This document shows, piece by piece, positions 51,452 through 59,655 of a DNA stretch of 64,000 bases (position 1 is the stretch's first letter; each line of letters opens with the position of its first letter). The notes beneath the pieces were generated by a model. The model ran no database searches, was not told where the DNA came from, and was given only the letters and a program-made list of their open reading frames with translations. The position numbers and the translations under genes were made by a program. Source of the stretch: G965233625 sp965233625 (GTDB lineage Bacteria; Planctomycetota; Planctomycetia; Pirellulales; Pirellulaceae); NCBI GenBank assembly GCA_965233625.1, contig OZ247499.1:3844001-3908000 (forward strand), read 5' to 3'.

Positions 51452-54400
51452 ATGCATGACCAATCGCTGATCGACGAACTGCTCGACCGCTGGGAAGACG
51501 CCCGGCAGAATGGCGAGTCTCTTTCCATTGACGAGCTATGCAGCGAGCATCCGACTATCCGCGACGAAGTAGCCCGCCGCATTGCCGCGTTGGAGGTCAT
51601 TGATGGCTGCCTGGCCACAGACGCTGACAAGGGCACGCATGACTCCATCGACACGACTGTCGAACTTGATGAGCATCTTCCACCTCATACGGTCGATACG
51701 CGAGCCGCCAACGGCGGGAATGCACAAGCCGACGGCTACCAGCAAATCGGGAACTATCAGATTCAGGAGGAACTGGCGCGTGGCGGAATGGGCGTTGTCT
51801 ATAAGGCCCGGCATGTGCTACTGAACCGCACAGTGGCATTGAAGATGATCCTGGGCGGGTTGCCGGAAGAACAGGGGATTCAGCGGTTTCTGGCAGAAGC
51901 CGAAGCGGCGGCTAACCTCGATCACCCCAATATCGTGCAAGTCTTTGAGGTTGGCGAAGATCGTGGCCGGCACTTCCTGGCAATGGCGTTTATTGAAGGA
52001 CGCAGCTTGGCGCAGCACATCGCCGAAAGCCCGGTGACCTCGCGAGAGGCGGCGAGCATTACCTATGCGATTTGTGAAGCCATCGCCTTTGCACATGAAC
52101 GGGGGATTGTTCATCGTGACCTCAAACCTGCGAATGTGCTGCTCGCGACTGCCAGCAAAAAGCCGGATAGCGGGCAGAACGAGGGACCGGCGGAAAACGC
52201 ATCGGACGCAGGGTTTATTCCCAAAGTCACTGATTTTGGTCTGGCAAAGCGAATGTCGAAAGAGTCCGGCTTGACCGTCACGGGCCAGATTCTAGGAACC
52301 CCTTCATACATGGCGCCGGAACAGGCAGCCGGCGAAACGTCGAAGACCGGTCCCGCCGCAGACATCTACGCAATCGGCGCCATCCTCTATTGCCTGATGA
52401 CCGGACGGGCGCCGTTCCGGGCAGGCACGGTGATGGAAACGCTGCAGCAGGTCATCGCGGAAGAGCCGGTGTCGCCCAGGCGTTTGAATCCGAGCATTGA
52501 AGCAGACCTGGAAACTATCTGCCTGAAGTGCCTGCATAAGCAGCCCAGCCAACGGTATTCATCCGCGTTTGAGCTGGGTTGTGAGTTGCAGCGGTTTTTA
52601 AATCATGAGCCAATTCAAGCAAGGCCTGCGGGACTCGCCGAGCGAGGTTGGAAGTGGATACGTCGTAACCCTGTTACCACAGGCGTTGCCGGCTTGGCTT
52701 CGGCGACTATCGCTTCTTTGCTGGTGGCAGCCGTAGCGTTTTACTACCAGGGTCAGTTGTCCCGTGCCAACGACAAGCTGGTGCGAACCAACCAGACGCT
52801 GCATGACACCAACGACCAGCTCGAAAATGCGCTAAGCGACACCGAGGTCGCCCGCAACAATGAGCGGCGGGCGAAAGAAAAACTGGACGAAGTCCTGTAT
52901 GTCCGCCGCGTGAAGCTGGCCCATGCCAAATATCTCGAAGGTGAGGTTGCCGCCGCCAGAAAACTTCTCGAAGAGTGCCCCCAAAATGTGCGCGGGTGGG
53001 AGTGGCGGTATGTAAGTAACCTATGCGGGGGCAACAACAAGACCGTTGAGTTCGAGGGGCCAATCACGCTTGTCGCCGCCTTTCCGCACAGCAACCGCGT
53101 GGCGGTGTATCAACGATATGTGGGCAAGTTTTCAAATATTCTGATTGCGAGTCTGGATGGCGACGGAATCCAGCAGAAAATCGACCTGCCAGACGATGCA
53201 CTCGTTCAAGAAATGCAAGTAAGTCCTGATGGAAAATGGATCGCAGCGGCTGGCGGCGTTCAAGCAACGGCAGAGAAACAGGACGAAGCAGGAACGAAGA
53301 CAGCTCTCCGGACCCCACACCATATCTCCATCTGGGACGTGCGCAGCGGTGAAAGGTTAAGGCAGTTTGATTGCGGCGAATATACGTTCAGCGTTTGCAT
53401 TTCGCCCGATGGGCGGAAGATTGCCGGAAGTTTCCACAACGGACAACAAACAGGCGTACGGATCTGGGACTACAAGACAGGCGAGAAACTGCACGAATTA
53501 GTCACCGCCGGCAAAGGCCTGTCCTGTGCGTTCTCGCCCGATGGCAAACGGTTGGCTACCGCAAGAACCGGCGTCGAATGGTCACCCTCTGGCCGAAAAT
53601 TGCTTTCGGCTACGGCGGTAAACGTCGAAGTCTGGGACACCGCGACCGGCCAGCGAATATGGGCGAGCAAGACAGATCCCGCCGAGCCACTTAGCGAGAT
53701 CCTGACCGTCTGGGATGCAGCAACGGGCGAAGTCAAGGGTGAACTGCACGGCCATGCTGGACGGGTCGCCGCAGTTGCTTACTCGCCCGATGGCAAAAAG
53801 ATCGTTTCTGGTTCGTGGGACAAAACGGCCCGGGTCTGGGATGCGGCTACGTACCAGCATCTGTCCACCACAACTACTCGCTACGCCGGCGCCGTGAGTC
53901 TTGCCATGCTGAGCGATGGGCGCAGGTTTGCCATAGCCGATATTTCCAACTCGATAACCATCCAGGAAATCCCGCCCAATGCGGTGGCCAGCAACACCGG
54001 GAAAATATCCGCCTTTTCCAGCAGCGGACGATACCTGGCGGTCGGAGATTACGGCGGTTTCCTGCAAGACTTAAAGACCCAGCAGTGGACGAAACTTCAC
54101 GACGGGGAGAACGAAAGCGGGCCGGCGAAACCACGGAAGATTATGTGCGTCGCCTTCTCGCGCGACGAATCCGTGCTGGCCCTCGGTGGGATTGATGGCA
54201 AAGTCACGCTATGGGATGTCGCGTCGGCAGAGAAACGTGGCGAACTCGTGGGGCACCGCGTGACGGCTCACCCGAATACGCCGCACGCACTCAGGCCGTC
54301 CGCCCCCACGCCCTTCGGCGTTACTTACGTAACGTTCGACCCCACCGGCGAAAAGCTGCTCTCCACGGGCGGCGACGGAACCATCCGCGTGTGGGATATC

Positions 54401-55222
54401 GAATCGCAGACACAGCTGGTGAAAATCGATCACCAGCGTACGCCGATCCGCGTCGCCGAATTCCTGCCTAGCGGCGAGACGATCATCACTTCGCCCGCTG
54501 TCCGTGGTGGCGTGAACGCGTACAACGCGCAGACAGGCGAGGCCGTCGACGATCCACGTTACAAGCAGATCCTCGTGGGGAATACGATCTTCGTCACGCC
54601 CGATGGGCGACGCTTGATAACGGGAGGCAAGGTGTGGAATCTGGAAAACATCCAGCCACTGACGTTTCTGGAGGGATATCGTTCGTCGTACGAGCAGTAC
54701 CAGGCGGGATCGATGACGATGCTTCCTGACGGCAGACGTCTGGCGACCAATGGAGCCGACGGGACGGTACGCTTGTGGGATATTGAAACAGGCGAAGAAC
54801 TATTCGTTGCCAAGCGACCCAACACCAGGTCCAGCGAGAACAAGACCTATGCCATTGGCTACAACACGGACATGGAGTGTCTGGTGAGTCTCGATGACAA
54901 AGAACAACGGTACTATCGCGTTAAGCCCTACGAGGGACCGCCGCTGCAACCGCTCGGACTGGTCGCCAGGTATGAATACGACGGGGGCGTCTTCGAGCAG
55001 TTGCCCGGCCCCCGGCCTTTCCAGTGGCGCGAGCTAGGCGACGATACGTTCTATTTCGACGAAGTACGACGAGACCAGAGCCACATTATTCTCTACGATA
55101 AAAGTCGAAAGTTAACGCTCAGGATCCCTGTTCAAGGGGGACAAATCGCCTTCTCATGGGATCGCGAAGAAAGCTGGACACTCTTCAAGTCTGTAAAAAG
55201 ACGTCTCCAACAATCAAGGTGA
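51452..55222 (+). CDS. Transmembrane Ser/Thr protein kinase with C-terminal WD40 repeats
   Basis: A 1256-residue planctomycete-type kinase. After an acidic N-terminus (~100 residues) the kinase domain has VALKMI (ATP Lys), HRDLKPANV (catalytic loop), TDFGLAKRM and GTPSYMAPEQ (activation segment), covering about residues 100-380. A transmembrane helix (VAGLASATIASLLVAAVAFYY, ~420-440) and a coiled coil (~445-500) follow. Residues ~530-1240 are WD40 repeats, for example VAAVAYSPDGKKIVSGSWDKTARVWD, as well as GGDGTIRVWD and NGADGTVRLWD. The propeller probably senses an external or membrane signal. ATG at 51452 is preferred over GTG at 51404. Eukaryotic-like kinases of this build are hallmarks of the phylum. 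Confidence 0.92.
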   Translation: MHDQSLIDELLDRWEDARQNGESLSIDELCSEHPTIRDEVARRIAALEVIDGCLATDADKGTHDSIDTTVELDEHLPPHTVDTRAANGGNAQADGYQQIGNYQIQEELARGGMGVVYKARHVLLNRTVALKMILGGLPEEQGIQRFLAEAEAAANLDHPNIVQVFEVGEDRGRHFLAMAFIEGRSLAQHIAESPVTSREAASITYAICEAIAFAHERGIVHRDLKPANVLLATASKKPDSGQNEGPAENASDAGFIPKVTDFGLAKRMSKESGLTVTGQILGTPSYMAPEQAAGETSKTGPAADIYAIGAILYCLMTGRAPFRAGTVMETLQQVIAEEPVSPRRLNPSIEADLETICLKCLHKQPSQRYSSAFELGCELQRFLNHEPIQARPAGLAERGWKWIRRNPVTTGVAGLASATIASLLVAAVAFYYQGQLSRANDKLVRTNQTLHDTNDQLENALSDTEVARNNERRAKEKLDEVLYVRRVKLAHAKYLEGEVAAARKLLEECPQNVRGWEWRYVSNLCGGNNKTVEFEGPITLVAAFPHSNRVAVYQRYVGKFSNILIASLDGDGIQQKIDLPDDALVQEMQVSPDGKWIAAAGGVQATAEKQDEAGTKTALRTPHHISIWDVRSGERLRQFDCGEYTFSVCISPDGRKIAGSFHNGQQTGVRIWDYKTGEKLHELVTAGKGLSCAFSPDGKRLATARTGVEWSPSGRKLLSATAVNVEVWDTATGQRIWASKTDPAEPLSEILTVWDAATGEVKGELHGHAGRVAAVAYSPDGKKIVSGSWDKTARVWDAATYQHLSTTTTRYAGAVSLAMLSDGRRFAIADISNSITIQEIPPNAVASNTGKISAFSSSGRYLAVGDYGGFLQDLKTQQWTKLHDGENESGPAKPRKIMCVAFSRDESVLALGGIDGKVTLWDVASAEKRGELVGHRVTAHPNTPHALRPSAPTPFGVTYVTFDPTGEKLLSTGGDGTIRVWDIESQTQLVKIDHQRTPIRVAEFLPSGETIITSPAVRGGVNAYNAQTGEAVDDPRYKQILVGNTIFVTPDGRRLITGGKVWNLENIQPLTFLEGYRSSYEQYQAGSMTMLPDGRRLATNGADGTVRLWDIETGEELFVAKRPNTRSSENKTYAIGYNTDMECLVSLDDKEQRYYRVKPYEGPPLQPLGLVARYEYDGGVFEQLPGPRPFQWRELGDDTFYFDEVRRDQSHIILYDKSRKLTLRIPVQGGQIAFSWDREESWTLFKSVKRRLQQSR

Positions 55223-55356
55223 CTGAGGCCAAGCTTCAATTCCTGGCAGTTTGCTACGAAAGAGCCGTGCGGATTCTAGCGAACCACACTACGCTGCGAG
55301 AAAGGCAGGCGGACTGCCCTATGATGAATGAACGTGTAACTTTTCGATAAGGTGGC

Positions 55357-56112
55357 ATGAAGTGGAAAATGATTTCCCTAAAACACATTCAGCGAAAATG
55401 CAGATTGTTCGTTTCCAAGCTTGAGGAAAAAGCCCGGCAGCATCCTGATGATCGTTTGATTGCGATCCAGCTAGATGCAGCAAGAAGCCTTTTAGCAGCT
55501 TCCGCGACACCTGATACGGACTACCGGGACTTACTCGAGCATCTCAAGGCGGTTAAAGATACCGGCACACTCGGGTTTGAGATGTGGATTTTTGGAGAGG
55601 AACTCCAGCGGAATCACGAGCTGAATTGGCCTGGTGAGATGGTCAAAGTTAAGCACTTTGAAGACCTGCAACCCGAAGACGCGTTTTACGGCGCCATCTG
55701 GATCGAAGCTGAGGATCTCCGCTGCTTTGGTATACAGCATGCCGGAAAACTTGATGAAGGTTGGGTAGCTCAGCTACCCCGTTTGTTAGTTGCGAAGCAG
55801 ATGCCGGTATTGCTTGACCTCGATCACTTTTTTATCGGGTGTACGGTTTCATTCCCTCGTGAGATTGTGCATCGTGGTTTGGCCTACTTGCGGACCTCGG
55901 ACATGCAACCGTATCACGTTGATGTTTTTCACGACGACGCGCGCTGTTCGATTGCTTCAGAATCAACGGATATGTCTTCTGATGAATCTCTCGCCGTGTT
56001 GAAAGCCTTAGCCCTTCGGAATATTTACCCCGCGAGCATTGAATTTCCCATCGCCGCGAGCGCTGGCAATTCAGCGGAAGCTTCCAGCAGTATTAGTTGC
56101 ACGTTTACTTGA
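55357..56112 (+). CDS. Hypothetical protein, 251 residues
   Basis: A soluble protein beginning MKWKMISLKHIQRK, with an AAGGTGG Shine-Dalgarno 3 bases before the ATG. The N-terminal third is helical (KLEEKARQHPDDRLIAIQLD...). The middle contains GAIWIEAEDLRCFGIQHAGKLDEGWVAQLPRLL, and the C-terminus is Ser/Ala-rich. No motif recognised; no signal peptide. It follows the kinase gene in the same direction by 134 bases but shows no functional link. Confidence 0.6.
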   Translation: MKWKMISLKHIQRKCRLFVSKLEEKARQHPDDRLIAIQLDAARSLLAASATPDTDYRDLLEHLKAVKDTGTLGFEMWIFGEELQRNHELNWPGEMVKVKHFEDLQPEDAFYGAIWIEAEDLRCFGIQHAGKLDEGWVAQLPRLLVAKQMPVLLDLDHFFIGCTVSFPREIVHRGLAYLRTSDMQPYHVDVFHDDARCSIASESTDMSSDESLAVLKALALRNIYPASIEFPIAASAGNSAEASSSISCTFT

Positions 56113-56126
56113 AAGATCATCCGGCT

Positions 56127-56315
56127 TCATTTGAAATCAACAGGTGGCAGGCCTTTTTTCCGCCGGGCGTCATTGGGATTGTTGAAGCCATAGCCTTCAC
56201 GCCACATCCTATCTAGCTCCCTTTCCTGTTCGCTTTTTTCTTGGCTCTTGCAACCTGTTGCGAAAGGCAGGCAGACGCCCGCGAGAACGAGAAGTACGCA
56301 TTTCATCATTTTCAT
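56127..56315 (-). CDS. Small lipoprotein
   Basis: A 62-residue lipoprotein. MKMMKCVLLVLAGVCLPFATGC forms a signal with a lipobox (ATGC), written here as start MKMMKCVLLV and end LPFATGC. The short mature part is charged (KSQEKSEQERELDRMWREG) with a YGFNNPNDARRKKGLP tail. GGGAG precedes the ATG; the frame extends to 56375 but the lipobox fixes the start. Planctomycetal small lipoproteins of this type are of unknown role. Confidence 0.6.
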   Translation of the reverse strand: MKMMKCVLLVLAGVCLPFATGCKSQEKSEQERELDRMWREGYGFNNPNDARRKKGLPPVDFK

Positions 56316-56406
56316 TGACCATCTCCCAAAACGGCATATTTCCGGGTGAATAGCCGGTATCGCAGAGAAGGTCAATGTCAGGTCAGGGGCGTATATTAGG
56401 GCCGGT

Positions 56407-58332
56407 TTAATTCAGCTCAAACGCTTCTTCCAGATGCTCGTAAAGCTGTTCCAGTTTGGCTTTGCTTTCTTCTAGATCGGCGGTGCATTGTTTGACGCGG
56501 TCGCCGTTGCGGAGGACTTCGGGGGTGGCTAGGTCGTGGTGGAGTTGTTCGATGTGGGCTTCGGTGGTGGCGATGTCGGTTTCCAGGTCGGCGACCTTGC
56601 GGTAGGGGAACTTGCGTTTGCGGCGGGCGGGTTTTTCTTCCGTCTTTTTGTTCTGGCTGTTGTTGCTAGTGGTTGTTTTGCTGGGCTTGTTGCTGGTGAC
56701 GGCGGCGTCGCGTGAGGTGGCCTCGCCGGCGGCGAAGCCTTGCTGGACGAAGTGCCGGTAGGTGTCGTAGTTGCCTTCGATCACGCGGAAGCGGCCGGGT
56801 TCGACCACCAGCAGATGGTCCGCCACCTGGTTCATGAAGTAGCGGTCGTGGCTGACGAACAGCACCGTGCCGTCAAACTTCTGCAACGCCTGCTCGAGTG
56901 CATCGCGGGCCCACAGGTCCAGGTGGTTGGTCGGTTCATCCAGGATCAGGAAGTTGGCGTCGGAGGCGGAAAGCTTGGCCAGCGCCGTGCGGTTGCGTTC
57001 GCCGCCGCTGAAACTGCTGACCTTCTGGAACACCATGTCGCCGGTGATGCCAAACCGCGCCAGCAGGTCGCGGCGCTCCTGCTCGACAAATTCTTTGTGC
57101 GAAGGGCGGATCGCGTCGACCGCTTCGGCGTTCTGATCCAGGCCGGTCAGCAACTGGTCAAAATAGCCCGCCTTCACATTGGCGCCGAATTTGACTTTGC
57201 CCGCATCCAGTTCCTGTTCGCCCAGCAGGCAGCGGAGCAGTGTGGTTTTGCCGCAGCCGTTCGGCCCGACAATGCCCCACTTCTCTCCGCGGAGAATATC
57301 GAAGGAGAGGTTTTCGAAAAGTTGTTCGTCATACGCTTTGGCCACCTCTTCCACGCGCAGCACGATGTCGCCGGTGCGGGTGGCGGGCGGGAAGCCCATG
57401 GGCGGCGTGCGGATTTCGCGTGGCAGTTCGACCAGCTCGATGCGTTCCAGCTTCTTGCGGCGGTCTTCCGCCTGCGCGTGCTTCAGGCCGTGGTGATGCT
57501 TGCGGACGAACTCTTCCATCTTGGCGATTTCCGCCCGCTGCTTGTTATAGGTCCGCTGCTGAACTTCCAGCCGTTCCTGCTTCTGCGTTTTGTAGGCGGT
57601 GAAGTTGCCGGGGTAGGAATCGACGGTGCCGTTGAGCAGTTCCAGCGTGCGGTTGGCCACCTTGTCGATGAAGTAACGGTCGTGCGAAACCAGCAGCAGC
57701 GCCTGCGAAGATTCGACCAGATAGTTCTCCAGCCACTGCGTCGCTTCGATGTCCAGATGGTTCGAAGGTTCGTCCAGCAGCAACAGGTCCGGCGCCTCAA
57801 GCAGCAGCTTAGCCAGCAGCAGGCGGTTCTGCTGGCCGCCGCTGAGCAGATTCACTTTCTGCTGCAAAGAATCTCTGTGAAAGCCCAGACCGCTGAGGAC
57901 GCTTTCGACCTGATGATCGATGGCGTAGCCGCCACGGCGTTGTAGTTCGTGCTGCAGATCGTCGAACCGTTTGCCCAGCCGCTGCCGGGTGGCTTCGTCG
58001 GCGTCGCTCATGGCGGCGGCGACTTCTTCGGATTCTTTGGCCAGTTGCATCACGTCCGAAAGCGCCTCACGGGCGACGTCCAGGACGGTCTGTTCCGGGT
58101 CAAACTCCGGGTGCTGTTCCAGAAAGCCGGTGCGGGCTGAGGTGTGCTGATCGACCGTGCCGGCATCAGGTTCTTCCTGCCCGGTGATGATCTTCAGCAA
58201 AGTCGTTTTGCCGGCGCCGTTGGGACCGACCAGCGCAATCCGCTCTCCGGGGCGGATATCGAAATTCACGCCCGCCAGCACGGGCTCCGGGCCGTAGTGC
58301 TTGGTGATCTGATTGACCGACAGTAAGATCAT
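56407..58332 (-). CDS. ABC-F family ATPase, Uup type
   Basis: A 641-residue protein with two ABC domains in one chain and no membrane segments, as in ABC-F translation factors. Domain 1: GPNGAGKTT, LLSGGQQ, DEPSNHLD. Domain 2: GPNGCGKTT, FSGGERN, DEPTNHLD. The linker (about 240-300) carries the charged P-site tRNA interaction helix. A C-terminal coiled coil (~530-640, basic KPARRKRKFPY start) is typical of Uup, which binds nucleic acid or ribosomes. ABC-F proteins act on the ribosome E site. Start at 58332 fits the family; a start 21 bases upstream is in frame but adds MTGWLVF. Confidence 0.92.
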   Translation of the reverse strand: MILLSVNQITKHYGPEPVLAGVNFDIRPGERIALVGPNGAGKTTLLKIITGQEEPDAGTVDQHTSARTGFLEQHPEFDPEQTVLDVAREALSDVMQLAKESEEVAAAMSDADEATRQRLGKRFDDLQHELQRRGGYAIDHQVESVLSGLGFHRDSLQQKVNLLSGGQQNRLLLAKLLLEAPDLLLLDEPSNHLDIEATQWLENYLVESSQALLLVSHDRYFIDKVANRTLELLNGTVDSYPGNFTAYKTQKQERLEVQQRTYNKQRAEIAKMEEFVRKHHHGLKHAQAEDRRKKLERIELVELPREIRTPPMGFPPATRTGDIVLRVEEVAKAYDEQLFENLSFDILRGEKWGIVGPNGCGKTTLLRCLLGEQELDAGKVKFGANVKAGYFDQLLTGLDQNAEAVDAIRPSHKEFVEQERRDLLARFGITGDMVFQKVSSFSGGERNRTALAKLSASDANFLILDEPTNHLDLWARDALEQALQKFDGTVLFVSHDRYFMNQVADHLLVVEPGRFRVIEGNYDTYRHFVQQGFAAGEATSRDAAVTSNKPSKTTTSNNSQNKKTEEKPARRKRKFPYRKVADLETDIATTEAHIEQLHHDLATPEVLRNGDRVKQCTADLEESKAKLEQLYEHLEEAFELN

Positions 58333-58395
58333 GAAAACAAGCCAACCTGTCACGCCTGCCCCCGCGAACCTGAGATCCCGGAAGTTGACGTCTGT

Positions 58396-58986
58396 ATGTT
58401 GAATCTAAAATCTGAGTCTTCGGCGCGTTGGCTCGGCCAGGTGGACGAGCATCTTGATGAGATTCTTATCGACCACGCCCATTGTGAAAAGAAGGCTGCC
58501 GCGTGTGCGATGAATCTGATGTTCGCCTACACAGAACATGAAGCACTCTGCCGGGAGATGACGGAGATCGTCAACGAAGAGCTGGAACACTTCAATATGG
58601 TGCTCGACCTGCTCAACAGCCGCGGCATCGCCTTCCGCCGTCTAAAGCCGGGGGCCTATGGGCGGCAACTGAACGATCTGGTCCGCAAGACCGAACCGGC
58701 CAAAGCGATTGACCGGTTGCTGGTGGCGTCGCTGATCGAGGCCCGCTCTTGCGAACGGTTCAATCTGCTGCGGGATCATATGCTGACAGACCGCTGGCAG
58801 GATCAGGAACTGGCGGACTTCTATGGCAGCCTGTTTGAGTCCGAAGCGCGGCATCACACCACTTATGTGCAGATGGCCAACGAATTCGCCCCGGCAGACA
58901 CCATCAAACGCCGGTTGCACGAGCTTTCTCTGGAAGAGGCCCGCATCATTGCCGAAGGCGATCCGCTGCCGCGTATGCATTCGTAA
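58396..58986 (+). CDS. miaE: tRNA-(ms2io6A37) hydroxylase MiaE
   Basis: A 196-residue ferritin-like diiron enzyme that hydroxylates the isopentenyl group of ms2i6A at position 37 of tRNA, using O2. Iron ligands lie in four helices: DHAHCEKKAA, NEELEHFNMV, SLIEARSCERF and FESEARHHTTYV, matching MiaE ExxH pairs. Length and the end (RRLHELSLEEARIIAEGD) fit the family. It is divergent from the ABC-F gene (63 bases), both translation-related. Confidence 0.92.
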   Translation: MLNLKSESSARWLGQVDEHLDEILIDHAHCEKKAAACAMNLMFAYTEHEALCREMTEIVNEELEHFNMVLDLLNSRGIAFRRLKPGAYGRQLNDLVRKTEPAKAIDRLLVASLIEARSCERFNLLRDHMLTDRWQDQELADFYGSLFESEARHHTTYVQMANEFAPADTIKRRLHELSLEEARIIAEGDPLPRMHS

Positions 58987-59004
58987 TGCGGCTGGCGGCC
59001 GGGT

Positions 59005-59391
59005 CTATTCGGCTTTCGGCGCTTTGTCCGGGTTGAGATTTTCCGTGGTGTTGGTCAGGTTGCCGAAGTGGGTGGCGAGTGTGGCGCCGTGGTCAGCCAG
59101 CGTCTGGTTGGTGGTTTCGCGTTGCTGATCGTTCTCCACAGGGACCGAGAGAATGGCGTTGCCCGCTTCTAGAGCCCGTTTGAACCGTGCGATGTCTAAA
59201 TCCGTGTCGGCAAACCACTTGGCGGAGGTGTCCACTTCCTCCGCGGAGCCGTCGCCCGAATATAGTTTGATTTCTGCTTCTTCACCCAACGAGCCAGCCA
59301 GCGCCGTGCGGGCGGCGGTGGCGGCTGTTACGTCGTTGAAGACCGCAACAATGCGGTTATTCGGGTATTCAAGCGGTGTGGTGTCGCTCAT
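59005..59391 (-). CDS. Hypothetical stress-like protein, 128 residues
   Basis: A soluble protein. The start at 59391 has GGAG 7 bases upstream. IVAVFNDVTAATAARTALAGSLGEEAEIKLYSGDGSAEEVD resembles small alpha/beta proteins with an ACT-like or YflT-like fold, and a later LSVPVENDQQRETTNQTLADHGATLATHFG reads as the second half of the fold. Acidic. It follows miaE tail-to-tail. Similar proteins are described as general stress proteins in other bacteria, but no residue proves it here. Confidence 0.5.
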   Translation of the reverse strand: MSDTTPLEYPNNRIVAVFNDVTAATAARTALAGSLGEEAEIKLYSGDGSAEEVDTSAKWFADTDLDIARFKRALEAGNAILSVPVENDQQRETTNQTLADHGATLATHFGNLTNTTENLNPDKAPKAE

Positions 59392-59624
59392 GGGTTGTCT
59401 CCTATGTTGAGGCCGCCAATGCAAAACCGGGCGGCGTAATAAGTGCGAAAGATCGCCAGATACTACCTTCATCCTACCGGCAGCGATGCAGATGGGTAGG
59501 TCCATGGCATGAAATCACCCCAGCCGGGGTGTAACCGGGCACACTGTGGGCGTACCGGCGTCAGCTAATATATCGCATTATTCCGATGTTCCGGCATGTT
59601 CGCCCTGCTTTTGCCCAATTTGCC

Positions 59625-59655
59625 TTGTTATCAGGATCTGCCTTTCAACTATAAT
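59625..59655 (+). promoter_or_regulatory. Candidate promoter overlapping the ammonia-lyase start
   Basis: TTGTTA (59625-59630), a 19-base spacer and a perfect TATAAT (59650-59655). The -10 box overlaps the ATG at 59654. If this promoter is used, that ATG cannot be the start and a downstream start (for example TTG at 59735) is needed. Confidence 0.4.

Noticed and set aside
51147..51470. 107-codon open frame upstream of the kinase
   Set aside because: No Shine-Dalgarno, overlaps the kinase start and has no recognisable protein features.
56740..57945. A 401-codon open frame on the + strand opposite the ABC-F gene
   Set aside because: Antisense to clear ABC-F motifs; translated residues are of a composition typical of an antisense frame.
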